DNA of 64,000 nt, taken from positions 310,001 through 374,000 of the forward strand of contig NC_009043.1 in the NCBI RefSeq assembly GCF_000209165.1, read 5' to 3'. How positions within the stretch are numbered: the first letter of the stretch is position 1; each line of letters starts with the position of its first letter. This stretch comes from Scheffersomyces stipitis CBS 6054 (taxonomy: Eukaryota; Ascomycota; Pichiomycetes; Serinales; Debaryomycetaceae). Made by a program: the position numbers and the translations under genes. The notes under the pieces were generated by a model. The model had not been told where the DNA came from, made no database searches, and worked only from the letters and a program-made list of their open reading frames with translations. This document shows positions 1 to 12,054 of this stretch, one piece after another.

Positions 1-1
1 T

Positions 2-1240
2 TTCTGCATCAACATCGACCATTGCAGAACATTATGTGCTGAACTACAAAAGCAGGGAATCAATGCCCAATATGTCACGGGACTAACTAATAAAACAGAG
101 AGAGCAGAAATCCTTGCAGATTTCAAGAGTGGTGAGATCGCGGTGTTATGCAATGTTCTGGTTTTCACTGAGGGAACTGACATCCCTAATATCGATTCAC
201 TTTTCCTTGGACGGCCAACCAAGTCACGGCCCCTTTTAGTCCAGATGATAGGAAGGGGGTTGCGTTTACATGAGAAAAAGACACATTGCCATGTAATAGA
301 CATAGCTTCGACAATGAGCACTGGCATTGTATCTGTTCCTACGTTGTGTGGATTTGAAACCGAAGGAACCCCTGAAGCGAAAAAGGAAACAGAAGAGAAA
401 GCAGAGGCTGTTGATTCGTTATTGAAATCTTTGGAGAAGATGAATCTTGAAGAGGAAATCGCCACCAAAGTGAAGGAAGCTCAACTGATGATGGATTATT
501 GGACCCTAAATGTAGAGACGGTAGACGGGTTCACTTCCCTAGTGGAACCTGAAACGGAACAATATTCAGAAAAAGATGAACTTCGCATAATAAGAACAAG
601 CAATATGCCGTGGGTTAGATTGGAATATGACGTATGGGGACTACCATTAATTAGATCTGAATTTCTCACCATGCGTCGAGATCGACGAGCCAATGGTAAT
701 GTATTCCATTTAACTTTATGCCAATTCTTTCCCAAGCAAGAGTTCCAGCACAGACCTTACCGAGGACTTAAGTTTGAAGATCCTGCTGATTTGATGACTG
801 TTCTAGACTTAGCTGAGAAATACTATGTCAAGCTGCGAGGGCATGATATCATTCAGGCGAATAAATCGGCCTCAGCTGCCCAGATCAATTTGCTCAAGAA
901 GATACTCAGCGGTCAGGTTAACAAGATATATGGGAACGGAGAGGAAATAAAAGAGAAATTAGGAGAGGAGTTGTCAAAATTCAAAATGAAGAGAGCATCC
1001 GACCTCATATTTGCTCATAAATATAAGGCATCGTCGTTATGGGTAAGATGGGAGTTGCAGAGGATGATAGGACCTGATTCCAAGATGAAAATCGCCGTTT
1101 ACCACAAGGTTAACAACGGTCATGGTGATGCCCAAAAGGGAAGGGGTGTTCAATCACAGAAACCAAAATCTTCGATAGCAGTCACAAAAGCATGGGATAG
1201 CGGAATAGAGCTCTTAAATTCGCAGGTGGCTACAAATTGA
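2..1240 (+). CDS. IRC3: Irc3-type mitochondrial DEAD/DEAH-box helicase, 3' part only
   Basis: The reading frame is open from base 2, so the N-terminal half of the gene lies outside the window; the first ATG in frame (143) is internal. The visible part starts inside the second RecA-like domain. A helicase motif V region with FTEGTDIPNID and a motif VI with QMIGRGLRLH follow, the latter holding the arginines that contact ATP. A C-terminal region of about 270 residues without a recognisable catalytic motif follows, as in yeast Irc3, a mitochondrial branch-migration helicase that maintains mtDNA. The presequence cannot be seen. The gene ends with TGA at 1238-1240, and the next gene starts about 580 bases downstream on the same strand. 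Family assignment is from recall of Irc3 sequence; another Ssl2/RecQ-like SF2 helicase is less likely. Confidence 0.8.
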   Translation, partial: FCINIDHCRTLCAELQKQGINAQYVTGLTNKTERAEILADFKSGEIAVLCNVLVFTEGTDIPNIDSLFLGRPTKSRPLLVQMIGRGLRLHEKKTHCHVIDIASTMSTGIVSVPTLCGFETEGTPEAKKETEEKAEAVDSLLKSLEKMNLEEEIATKVKEAQLMMDYWTLNVETVDGFTSLVEPETEQYSEKDELRIIRTSNMPWVRLEYDVWGLPLIRSEFLTMRRDRRANGNVFHLTLCQFFPKQEFQHRPYRGLKFEDPADLMTVLDLAEKYYVKLRGHDIIQANKSASAAQINLLKKILSGQVNKIYGNGEEIKEKLGEELSKFKMKRASDLIFAHKYKASSLWVRWELQRMIGPDSKMKIAVYHKVNNGHGDAQKGRGVQSQKPKSSIAVTKAWDSGIELLNSQVATN

Positions 1241-1823
1241 GAACTTCACCCATAATGATTATGGGAAAAGATTGCAAAATCCGTTATACGTCGGTATATA
1301 CACGACCCGAAAATTCGAACCTCACCCCAAGCGGCTCGAATTTTTTTGAACTGTTTATGTTACTAGTGTTTGTTATTATTGCAAAGCGATAAGCATATTG
1401 CGGCCAACGACTTCTGCTGAGGTTTAGAGACGTTCACAATTGGTTAATTGATTTGGAGCAAATCTGCGTAACCATATTGATTTAATTGAGGGCCAGACGT
1501 TTTCAGTGCGATTTTGTCATATTGGTTCATTATAGAAATATTGATTGTATAGGTGAAGTGGAATAGACACATCCGAATCAGATTCAGAAGACAACACAGA
1601 GGTAGAGATATTAAATATAGTAAGCTACTGAAAGATTTTAATATTAATAGATTGCTGAGAGGAGATCGAAAAAATCATTAAAGGCGATAATAACCACTCA
1701 AGAGCATAACGATAAAAGAGTTGAGAACGAAAGATTTACAGGACGAAGATCAAACGAAGACCAGCCCATTTATTTTACTGATTTTTATTGATTATCATTC
1801 ATATCACGTTATATACTTGAAAA
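1241..1823. other. Intergenic region between IRC3 and the Stp-like gene
   Basis: It contains the IRC3 3' end, with an A/T-flanked hairpin at 1310-1344, then the promoter and A-rich leader of the Stp-like gene. No gene or tRNA is seen. Confidence 0.6.
1310..1344. repeat. Perfect 9-bp inverted repeat followed by T-tract
   Basis: The left arm at 1310-1318 (AAAATTCGA) is the exact reverse complement of 1336-1344 (TCGAATTTT), with a 17-base loop and a T run up to 1347. It lies about 70 bases after the IRC3 stop. It could shape the 3' end of the transcript or bind a dimeric protein; yeast Pol II does not need hairpin terminators. Confidence 0.5.
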
Positions 1824-3386
1824 ATGGAAAGTTCTAGCCAAAATACAGAAACAACTGGAAAGGATCAACAGAAAATCCTGAATCTCTCAGATCCACCAAC
1901 AGTAGGCGGAAGCTCAAGTACGGAATCTGTGGAACGAGCTACCAAGTTGGCCGAAGAATATGAGACAGGCAATGATGACAATATTAGCGGAGTTTCTCAG
2001 GAGTTTGTAGCGCATGCCAGTGAGACTGGTCAGCTTCAAAGTCTAGAAAACGAACAAAGTCATTCTATCCAAGAAACTCCAGTAGAGCCGCAGCTCCAAC
2101 AGCAACTAAAATCTAGCAAAAACCGACAGAAACAAACAAATGAACAACGTCATGAACATAATGAGCAACATCGCCAACATCAGCAACAGATTTCACAACA
2201 GCAACAGATTTCACAACAGCAACAGATTTCACAACAGCAACAGCTTTCACAACAGCAACAGCTTTCACAGCAACAACAACAGCAACAGCTTTCACAGCAA
2301 CAACAACAGCAACAGCAACAGCAACAACAACAACAACAGCAACAGCATCATCAACAACAACATATACAACAGCAACAGCTTCCACAACAGCTCAATAGGA
2401 ATGATGTTTCTTCATTCATTAATATACCCAGCTACTTGTACCCCAATGCCAATGTTTCGTTGGGCTACACTAATAACAGCAATAACAGCAGCAATTCAGT
2501 ATCGTCTAATAGTAACAACTACTATGTGACATCGAGATCAAACTCAATAGATCCGCACAATTTTCAGAATGGAAATTCCATTTCTATTGCTTCTGCTGCT
2601 ACAAATGCTGCTGAGCAAGAGGCGCAATCGTTCCAGTTCAGACCGGGAAGACCCAAAAAGAACGACGAAATTGACATTAAGAAATTCAACTCCAAAACTG
2701 TAGCTAACACGTCGCATACAAGACCCTTTGCCTGTACTTTCACAGGGTGTTCTTGGTCTTTTGCCAGAATGTCTGATTTGAGAAGACATACCAAATCACA
2801 TTCCGAGCCATTATTCCATTGCCCGTATTGGCGTAATGATCCTACTTGCCATAGAAATGGAGGTGCTTTCAATAGGCTAGATGTATTGAAAAGACATCTC
2901 CGTCTTGTTCATTACGTTAAGGACAAGAAGCAGTTTACCCAGGATTCATCAAGAGACGATCCAGGCTGGTGTAGAGCCTGCCAGCTTATGTTTCCCAATT
3001 CCAGGATATTCGTTGAACATTGCTTGGAGTGCTCGCAACAGCTAGTTCCAACAGAGTGGAAGAGTAGCTCAGGAAGCAGCAGCACTTCGAGCTATTCTAG
3101 ACAAAAGAATCCTGCTGTATTCCAACCTAATCCCTTTATTCCCTTGCCACTTCCTCAACAACAGCAAAATCAACAACAACATCAGCAGCCTGATTACACT
3201 GACAACTCACAAGCTAATCACTTGTACGAGCTCTCAAGACTAAGCACAGAAGAAAAAGTAGTGGCTGAAGCTTACTTCTTGAATGCAGACAGCGGTCATG
3301 ATAACATCGACGAGGAAACGGGCAAAAGAGTAATTGGATACCCGTCTATTCAAGACAAAAAGAGACTTAAATCTGATGGTATATAG
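1824..3386 (+). CDS. C2H2 zinc-finger transcription factor of Stp-type architecture with polyQ tract
   Basis: A predicted nuclear DNA-binding regulator of 520 residues. The N-terminus is Ser/Glu/Gln-rich; residues about 120-190 are a glutamine tract with repeated ISQQQQ/LSQQQQ units; an Asn/Ser-rich linker follows. Three fingers lie at about residues 300-400: a C-x4-C-x12-H-x3-H finger, a long second finger starting CPYW with FNRLDVLKRHLRLVH, and a third CRAC...HCLEC finger that ends in Cys. The order, the 'HCPy...CH..GgF.R.D' second finger and the degenerate third finger match the yeast Stp1-Stp4 family, whose Stp1/Stp2 members control amino-acid permease genes. Which paralog this is cannot be decided. 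The C-terminus has a second short Q-rich patch. The ATG at 1824 follows an A-rich leader; it converges on MCM6. Confidence 0.75.
   Translation: MESSSQNTETTGKDQQKILNLSDPPTVGGSSSTESVERATKLAEEYETGNDDNISGVSQEFVAHASETGQLQSLENEQSHSIQETPVEPQLQQQLKSSKNRQKQTNEQRHEHNEQHRQHQQQISQQQQISQQQQISQQQQLSQQQQLSQQQQQQQLSQQQQQQQQQQQQQQQQQHHQQQHIQQQQLPQQLNRNDVSSFINIPSYLYPNANVSLGYTNNSNNSSNSVSSNSNNYYVTSRSNSIDPHNFQNGNSISIASAATNAAEQEAQSFQFRPGRPKKNDEIDIKKFNSKTVANTSHTRPFACTFTGCSWSFARMSDLRRHTKSHSEPLFHCPYWRNDPTCHRNGGAFNRLDVLKRHLRLVHYVKDKKQFTQDSSRDDPGWCRACQLMFPNSRIFVEHCLECSQQLVPTEWKSSSGSSSTSSYSRQKNPAVFQPNPFIPLPLPQQQQNQQQHQQPDYTDNSQANHLYELSRLSTEEKVVAEAYFLNADSGHDNIDEETGKRVIGYPSIQDKKRLKSDGI
2181..2390 (+). repeat. Coding CAG/CAA microsatellite with 18-bp substructure (polyglutamine)
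   Basis: The tract encodes about 70 residues, nearly all Gln. Its first half consists of 18-bp units encoding ISQQQQ or LSQQQQ, the second of uninterrupted CAA/CAG runs. Mixed codons limit slippage, but length variation between strains is expected. Confidence 0.9.
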
Positions 3387-3575
3387 CCTATCTATGTAGT
3401 CTGACACCAATATATTTGCCTATTAGAATATGCATATACCAGTAGTATATGTCTAAATCTCCATATCCATAAGTAAACACATACATATTTGCAAATATAT
3501 TAACTAATATACAATATTCATTATAAAGAATAGAACTATCTAATCACTAATATACAACATTAAAGCTCCACCAAC

Positions 3576-6500
<2,925 letters not shown>

Positions 6501-6624
6501 TTAGGGAAAATGGGAAAATACACAGAATCAGAAAGAAACAGATTACTGAAAAATCAGAGAATTGAGAAACTCAAACGTACTGAGATATTTCTAGGACTGT
6601 GCAGGCTTCATTAATTTAAATTGG

Positions 6625-6630
6625 ACGCGT
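6625..6630. promoter_or_regulatory. MCB element (ACGCGT) upstream of MCM6
   Basis: An exact ACGCGT palindrome 199 bases from the MCM6 ATG. In yeasts MBF (Mbp1/Swi6) binds this site to drive late-G1 transcription of replication genes. The site is seen; binding is inferred. Confidence 0.7.
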
Positions 6631-6737
6631 TAATGCACATTCCCAATATAGTTAAATTGCTGCTGCTCTGTACAGAATAATTCTGCTGATAGAAAAATCT
6701 ACAGCCGAAGATTTAGTGCTGGGAGTAGATAATTTGG

Positions 6738-6773
6738 CAGTTAGAGAGCAGTTAGAGAGCAGTTAGAGAGCAG
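6738..6773. repeat. Three tandem copies of an 11-bp unit
   Basis: The unit CAGTTAGAGAG is repeated exactly at 6738, 6749 and 6760, followed by a partial CAG. It lies in the MCM6/tRNA-binding protein divergent promoter. Confidence 0.9.
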
Positions 6774-7181
6774 TGAAGAATACAGCTCAACATTTCTATC
6801 AGCTAGATATTATGGGACCAGCTACAAAGTATATGGTAATTGTATAGTTAGTAGTAAGACTTGAGTAGAGAATATGGCTTTAGCTATAGCAAAAATTTGG
6901 AGATGCACAGCATGTGGCATACTACACTGTCATATCAGAATGTACCACTAGAGTATAGTACAGAATTGTATTTTGCAGAAAGTACAACATATTCAAGTTG
7001 TAGATATATCTACTTTTGCAAGACTCAGATGTAGTATAATGAGATCATGATGACATAAGCCATCCGCTACACTTATATACACTATAGAGTACAACACTAC
7101 CACCGCAGAATTGGCTACAGCTGTGCAGTGTAAGTAAACTCTAGAATAATCCAGTCATTCTTCAGCTCGAAATACTGTCCG

Positions 7182-7844
7182 ATGTTTAGATTAATAGCCC
7201 GTAGAGCCTACTCTAGCCAGCCAGAATGTAAGTATCCCATTAGTAGAGGTGTGTCCTGAAAAATTAAAAATTTTCACTCATTTTTCAATACTAACCAACT
7301 AGTTGCACCCAGTTTGCTCAACTTGCGGTTGGGAGAGATTCTCAGATGTGAAAAACATCCTGATGCCGATAAACTATATGTTTCACAGATTCAGATCGAG
7401 AAATCAGCATCCGATGGTGAAAAGGTAGCGAGGACCGTACAAGTATGTTCTGGTTTGGTCAATTACATTCCTGTGGACCAGATGCAAAACCGTCGTGTGG
7501 TCGTTTTAACTAACCTCAAACCTTCGAAGATGAGAGGAGTCAAGTCTGAGGCCATGTTACTTGCCGCAGAAGAGACAAATGGAGAATCAACCACAGTAGA
7601 ATTGATAAACCCACCAAAATCGGCATTAGTAGGTGCTAAGCTCACGTTCGATGGGTTTCCTTCAGATTCAGAGCCTCCGAGATTGAAGCCCAAGGCATGG
7701 GAAGCCATACAGTCACACTTGAAAACTAATACTAAAGGAGAAGCCATTTACTTGGCTGAAGATGGAACTGAACACCTCTTGAGAGCACTCGAATCATCTG
7801 AGCCAGCAAAATCCGACACCTTGGTCAATGCCATCATAAGATAG
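7182..7844 (+). CDS. Arc1/EMAPII-like tRNA-binding protein, probably mitochondrial; one intron
   Basis: The gene is read as join(7182..7227, 7303..7844), giving 195 residues. Exon 1 encodes MFRLIARRAYSSQPE, rich in Arg and Ser with no acid before residue 15, which looks like a mitochondrial presequence. Exon 2 is almost entirely one OB-fold tRNA-binding domain: LRLGEILRCEKHPDADKLYVS near its start and NLKPSKMRGVKSEAM in the middle are the signatures of the Arc1, EMAPII and MetRS C-terminal domain. Unlike Arc1 there is no GST-like N-terminal domain or Lys-rich linker. The frame upstream of 7303 has no ATG, so the spliced start is needed: splicing at GTAAGT (7228) and TAG (7302) restores the frame. 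It probably helps tRNA handling, perhaps in mitochondria. It converges on PRX1 with a 97-base gap. Confidence 0.8.
7228..7302 (+). other. Spliceosomal intron (75 nt)
   Basis: 5' splice site GTAAGT at 7228, perfect branch-point TACTAAC at 7289-7295 and 3' TAG at 7300-7302. Only 8 bases separate the branch A from the acceptor, a short distance. The next AG (7311-7312) would break the frame. It is the only convincing intron in the window. Confidence 0.85.
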
Positions 7845-7941
7845 AATATATTTGTTATCTGCACATACCAAGAGCTATATATATATAATCATATAAGTAC
7901 ATATAATCATTTATCATACAATAAGATATCTGAGTTCCCGT

Positions 7942-8712
7942 TTAGTCCAACTTGGTGAATCTCAAGTATGGCTTGACTTGTTTGAAGCTTCCAAACTTTT
8001 CCTTAGCAGCCTCGTTAGAAACTGTAGGAGGAATGATGACATCCTGGCCCTCGGTCCAGTCGACGGGAGTAGCAATGCCTCTCTTGTCAGCCAATTGCAA
8101 AGCATCAACAACTCTCAATACTTCAGCAGTGTTTCTACCAGTAGAAGCAGGGTATGTCATGGTCAATCTAATCTTTTTGGCTGGGTCAATGACGAAGACA
8201 GATCTGACAGTGAATACAACTCCGGATTCGAGATTCTTGAAGTCATCTTCAGTAACCATATCATATTTATAAGCAACTTCTTTGGTGGAATCGGCAATGA
8301 TAGGGAAGCCAAACTTTTCACCACCGGTGACAACTTCCTCGATATCCTTGATCCATTGGTTGTGGCTATCGACACCTTCGGTGGAAAGACCAATCAACTT
8401 GACACCTCTCTTATCGAATTCCGGCTTCAACTTGGAAAATGCACCTAACTCGGTGGTACAGACTGGAGTGAAATCAGCTGGGTGACTGAAAAGAACAACC
8501 CAATTGTCGCCGATGTAGCTATGGAAGTCAATTTTGCCAGAAGTGGTGTTGACTTCGAAGTTTGGAGCGGTGGAGCCGATTCTGATTCTGGGTTGGTCTT
8601 CTTGCTTGAACGAATAGAAACGAGTTCCGACTATAGATGGTCTGAAAACCGGGGTGGCTCTGGGAAGAGCAGTTCTGACAGCAGCAGAACGAATCAACAC
8701 TCTTGACAACAT
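7942..8712 (-). CDS. PRX1: Prx1, mitochondrial 1-Cys peroxiredoxin
   Basis: A thiol peroxidase that reduces hydroperoxides in the mitochondrial matrix, recycled by thioredoxin/glutathione systems. The 256-residue protein starts with a presequence rich in Arg, Ala and Ser (about residues 1-32), then a Prx6-type thioredoxin fold. The peroxidatic Cys is C85 in HPADFTPVCTTE; no other cysteine is present, which defines it as 1-Cys. The C-terminal dimerisation region with VDWTEGQDVIIPPTVSNEAA is typical of this class. The ATG at 8712 is the natural start because the presequence follows directly. A TATATATA run lies about 120 bases upstream and a CACGTG site about 150 bases upstream. No Yap1 consensus was recognised. 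Confidence 0.95.
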   Translation of the reverse strand: MLSRVLIRSAAVRTALPRATPVFRPSIVGTRFYSFKQEDQPRIRIGSTAPNFEVNTTSGKIDFHSYIGDNWVVLFSHPADFTPVCTTELGAFSKLKPEFDKRGVKLIGLSTEGVDSHNQWIKDIEEVVTGGEKFGFPIIADSTKEVAYKYDMVTEDDFKNLESGVVFTVRSVFVIDPAKKIRLTMTYPASTGRNTAEVLRVVDALQLADKRGIATPVDWTEGQDVIIPPTVSNEAAKEKFGSFKQVKPYLRFTKLD

Positions 8713-8856
8713 GATGGGTGGTTAATTGAGTCTGAAGAAAGAAGGAGAAATCAATTGCAAAGATTTGACAATTTTCATCTGTCTTCGGCTTCTAGATGAT
8801 GGTTGATTCGCTTAACTAAGGGGAGTCTGCTCCGGTATATATGTATTGGCGAATTT

Positions 8857-8862
8857 CACGTG
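8857..8862. promoter_or_regulatory. CACGTG E-box upstream of PRX1
   Basis: An exact palindrome in the context TTCACGTGAT, 145 bases from the PRX1 ATG. In yeasts this core is bound by bHLH factors such as Cbf1 or Tye7. Function is inferred only. Confidence 0.45.
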
Positions 8863-8961
8863 ATCCCATTTCAACCGTTTAGAGCGTGCAGATTGCAACC
8901 ATTTAAATACCAATATAGAAATATTCAATTTGGAAATCTTACCTTAAAGTCATGTATAGTC

Positions 8962-8996
8962 ATACAGAAATACAGAAATATACAGAAATATACAGT
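8962..8996. repeat. Short tandem repeat of ATACAGAAAT-like units
   Basis: Four imperfect ATACAG units, the middle ones 10 bases long, lie in the PRX1 upstream region. Confidence 0.75.
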
Positions 8997-9216
8997 CGAT
9001 TCTTCAAGTAATAGTATTAAGATTTGAAAATTTATATTAACAAGCAGTTAATAGTATATAGTACTCTTTTAGCAATCATAACAAATTCAATCAACAAATA
9101 ATGAATATAGATGGAAAATATATACATAATAATAAGATTATTAAACTCAGAGAGTAGACAGAGAATAGAGGGACATAATAGGAACAAGTCATTTCATTAT
9201 TTTAGGGACAATTGGT

Positions 9217-12054
9217 TTATTGATCGGAACGCATGTTCACGTCGAACCAACCGAGGAAATCATCATCTTGGTAGTTATCGTTATTCAACCAACCGTTAGA
9301 CTGCTGCTGGAAGAAGTTATCCATCTGATCAGCGACTCCATTGATGGGAGCACCAATATACTGGATAGGTGTAGCTTGTGCGCTTGCTGGATCCACCAAG
9401 CTGGGTTGCTGGATTTGCATCGAGTCACTATTTATGAACATCGGTTGGTTAGGCGTAGTATCTACAGGTTGGTGTCCAAGCATAGCAAACGACTGGTGCT
9501 GAAGCGCCTGTGATTGGTGAGCCAATAACGGCTGTTGAGGTGTAGAAACAACATTGTCGTACTCCAGTTTGATTTTGACTGTAGATGGAAGTATAGGAGC
9601 ATTTGTGGTTGGATTGTCTACCTCTGGAGCTGGAGTCTGCAGCTCTCGGATAGTATCCTTGATACTACCTGTGGCTTCTAACATAGCCAAAGGTATACCA
9701 TTGATTTCCAAAGGTTTGTTTCCAGATGCGTTTCTAGCCTGGTTCATAGCTTGATCAGTAGGAACCAAAGTAGTAATGGTAGTCCCGTTGGGTGTAGTGG
9801 TGGTGATGGTTTTGAAGTCGTCCTTGGTGATCTGGTTATAGAACGGCAAAGGTGCGGGTCTTTTACTGACAGAAGTAGATGTAGTGGAGTTGGGTGGAAT
9901 TTTCGTGTCTTCCAAAGACTCTGACTTTTTCGACTTGTCAATCATAGTTCTTCTTCTACCTTCGTGGACACACCACACCAAGTCGTAGAACAAGGATGCA
10001 GTTAGGTGTGATCTCATCCTGTTGATAATACTACCACCAGCTTCTAAATTATCGTTCAACAAGATGTCAGGGTAGGTATAGAGAACGATGTTCAAGTTTT
10101 CCAATACCTTTGCTGTTCTGGATATATCGTTTTTCAAGTCTTTCCATGACGACAAAGTGTTTCTTAACAATCTGTGTACCGTGACTATCAGCTGCCTGGA
10201 GCTGTCCACATACTTGTCAATTAAGTAACGCGACAAGTGCAACTTGAAAAGAAGCAACACTGAGTACGTCATCGCCTGCCTGACATATATGGGCAATTCT
10301 ATCAACAGAATATTGTCCTTCAACATTTGCGAAGACACCGTGACAACCCTGGTAGCTGATAAGTAAGCTGAGCTGACGTATTTAACCTGGTCTTCGATTG
10401 GCGTGCCTGGCAAAAAGGCAAAGCAGCAGATCATCAACTTCACATAGAGATAGTAGATTTCAATTGCAGATCCATCTACAATGTTCAATTTGAACTTCAA
10501 TCTTTCCAACTCACGATCCAAGATGTTTAGCGAGCCAGCTCTGTTCAGAGGCTCCAATAAACCATCGGGTCTTGTTACAGAAATACCCATGACATTTACG
10601 AGTTTACACTGGAAAATTGACAACGAAATCAAGCACCTAAAGTCTTTGGGCAATGTCTGGTCCACCCTGGCATTTTCTAGTAAATAGTCCGTGGTGTTGA
10701 TGGAAGGAGGTAAACCTAAGACCGAGGACCAGAACTGCTCACAGAAGAAAACGGCAATCCATGATCTGGTTCTCCAACGTTCCGCATCGGGGCCAAGACT
10801 TACTTGGGTTCTACTAAATTCTTGAATGAACTCACCACCTCTGTGTAAACCTAACTGAAGCGATAAATTTTTAGCAAGACCAATAAAACGATACGAGCAG
10901 TCATCCAACACCTTTTCGTTGGGCAAGGGCCAGATGGAGAGGATGATGAGAGCCTGAATCACATGGGTCGATCTGGGTGTTCTGATCCAGCAGGTTTCAA
11001 TAGCCAACTGCTTGATCAACGAAGCTAACGACATGTACAACGTTGGATCAGGTTCCGAGAGAGATGCAGTTAGTATTACTGTCCAGAAAAGGAGTTGCGA
11101 TTTATGGTACAATTCTGTCGCCGATCGAGAGGTGATAATGGGCAAGAAAGGAAGATGCTTTGTCATGAAGATATGGTGCAAGTCGTTCGCCTTGTCTAGA
11201 GGAAGATGTACTTCTCCAAGTATGAACTCTGAGACATATTGCACTTCTTCTCTATTCAAATGTTGAGAGTTAGGCGTGTTGTTTGTAGACGGCGAAGTAT
11301 CGGAGCCTTCCTGAATTACATGGGCGAGTTGGTTAGGGTTGGTGCTGCTATTTACAGAGTCATTGAGGTGGCCCGATGGTAACGATATAGAGTTCGGGGA
11401 GGATTGGTAAGTTCCAGCAGGATAGAGCTGCGGCGACTGGAAGTTTACAGGCGAGTTTGTAGAATGGGTTGACTGTGCCCTAGGTGTATACAGCTGCTGC
11501 TGCTGCTGTTGTTGCTGCTGTTGCAAGATGTTATGTTGATTTAGTGCCTGGGTCAAAAGCGATTCATTCTTTGTGAGGATTTCGATCTTGGCCCGGAGTT
11601 CGTCTACATCGCTTTTGAGCGATTGGATCTGGGATCCTTTCTTGGGTCTGAACTGAGGGTCGATTTCGCACTTAAGACCCATTCTTTCACAGCGTTGACA
11701 TGGATTGGGGTAGTTTTCCAGAGCATTACATTTGATCTTGTGCTGGCGACAGAAGGTGCACGAAGTCACAGGTCTGTGGCCGGTTTGCTTCGACTTTTCC
11801 AGACTATCGTCTTCCGCCATGCTGATAGAAACAGGAGCAGGGGCTATAGGAACTATGGCTGGAACTGAGCTCATGTTCGAGCTGATGTTGGTAGGAAGAG
11901 ATCTTCGCTTCTTAGAGTCTGCTAGTCCTGAGGCCACAGACCGTCTTTTTCCAGAAAGTGGAGTTGCGGAGCCAGACAATTTTGGCGAGGGCGTCTGCTG
12001 GGGATGCAGTGGCGACGGCTTGGGCAAGATGGACTTGATCTTGGACTTCTCCAT
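9217..12054 (-). CDS. Zn(II)2Cys6 transcription factor, Leu3-type
   Basis: A predicted nuclear regulator of 945 residues. The zinc cluster is C99-x2-C102-x6-C109-x9-C119-x2-C122-x6-C129. The nine-residue middle loop, with a Glu and PNPC, matches the Leu3 type, which controls branched-chain amino-acid synthesis in S. cerevisiae in response to isopropylmalate. A short coiled-coil (about residues 145-165) and a poly-Gln run follow. The fungal-specific regulatory domain spans about residues 270-620, with WPLPNEKVLDDCSYRF and LGLHRGGEF segments. The C-terminus is Gln/Asn/Pro-rich and ends with an acidic, aromatic segment (DDDFLGWFDV) that may be an activation domain. No perfect CCGG-N2-CCGG site was noticed in its own upstream region. 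The Leu3 identity is an inference from DNA-binding domain similarity; the fold class is certain. Confidence 0.75.
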   Translation of the reverse strand: MEKSKIKSILPKPSPLHPQQTPSPKLSGSATPLSGKRRSVASGLADSKKRRSLPTNISSNMSSVPAIVPIAPAPVSISMAEDDSLEKSKQTGHRPVTSCTFCRQHKIKCNALENYPNPCQRCERMGLKCEIDPQFRPKKGSQIQSLKSDVDELRAKIEILTKNESLLTQALNQHNILQQQQQQQQQQLYTPRAQSTHSTNSPVNFQSPQLYPAGTYQSSPNSISLPSGHLNDSVNSSTNPNQLAHVIQEGSDTSPSTNNTPNSQHLNREEVQYVSEFILGEVHLPLDKANDLHHIFMTKHLPFLPIITSRSATELYHKSQLLFWTVILTASLSEPDPTLYMSLASLIKQLAIETCWIRTPRSTHVIQALIILSIWPLPNEKVLDDCSYRFIGLAKNLSLQLGLHRGGEFIQEFSRTQVSLGPDAERWRTRSWIAVFFCEQFWSSVLGLPPSINTTDYLLENARVDQTLPKDFRCLISLSIFQCKLVNVMGISVTRPDGLLEPLNRAGSLNILDRELERLKFKLNIVDGSAIEIYYLYVKLMICCFAFLPGTPIEDQVKYVSSAYLSATRVVTVSSQMLKDNILLIELPIYVRQAMTYSVLLLFKLHLSRYLIDKYVDSSRQLIVTVHRLLRNTLSSWKDLKNDISRTAKVLENLNIVLYTYPDILLNDNLEAGGSIINRMRSHLTASLFYDLVWCVHEGRRRTMIDKSKKSESLEDTKIPPNSTTSTSVSKRPAPLPFYNQITKDDFKTITTTTPNGTTITTLVPTDQAMNQARNASGNKPLEINGIPLAMLEATGSIKDTIRELQTPAPEVDNPTTNAPILPSTVKIKLEYDNVVSTPQQPLLAHQSQALQHQSFAMLGHQPVDTTPNQPMFINSDSMQIQQPSLVDPASAQATPIQYIGAPINGVADQMDNFFQQQSNGWLNNDNYQDDDFLGWFDVNMRSDQ

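Larger units (their letters stand above)
8713..9216. other. PRX1 promoter and 3' flank of the Leu3-type gene
   Basis: Contains CACGTG at 8857-8862, a short tandem ATACAGAA-type repeat at 8962-8996 and an A/T-rich 3' flank. No gene is seen. Confidence 0.6.

Noticed and set aside
1311..1328. Reverse-strand GGTTCGAAT, a tRNA T-loop-like string
   Set aside because: No T-stem pairing; better explained as the inverted repeat described.
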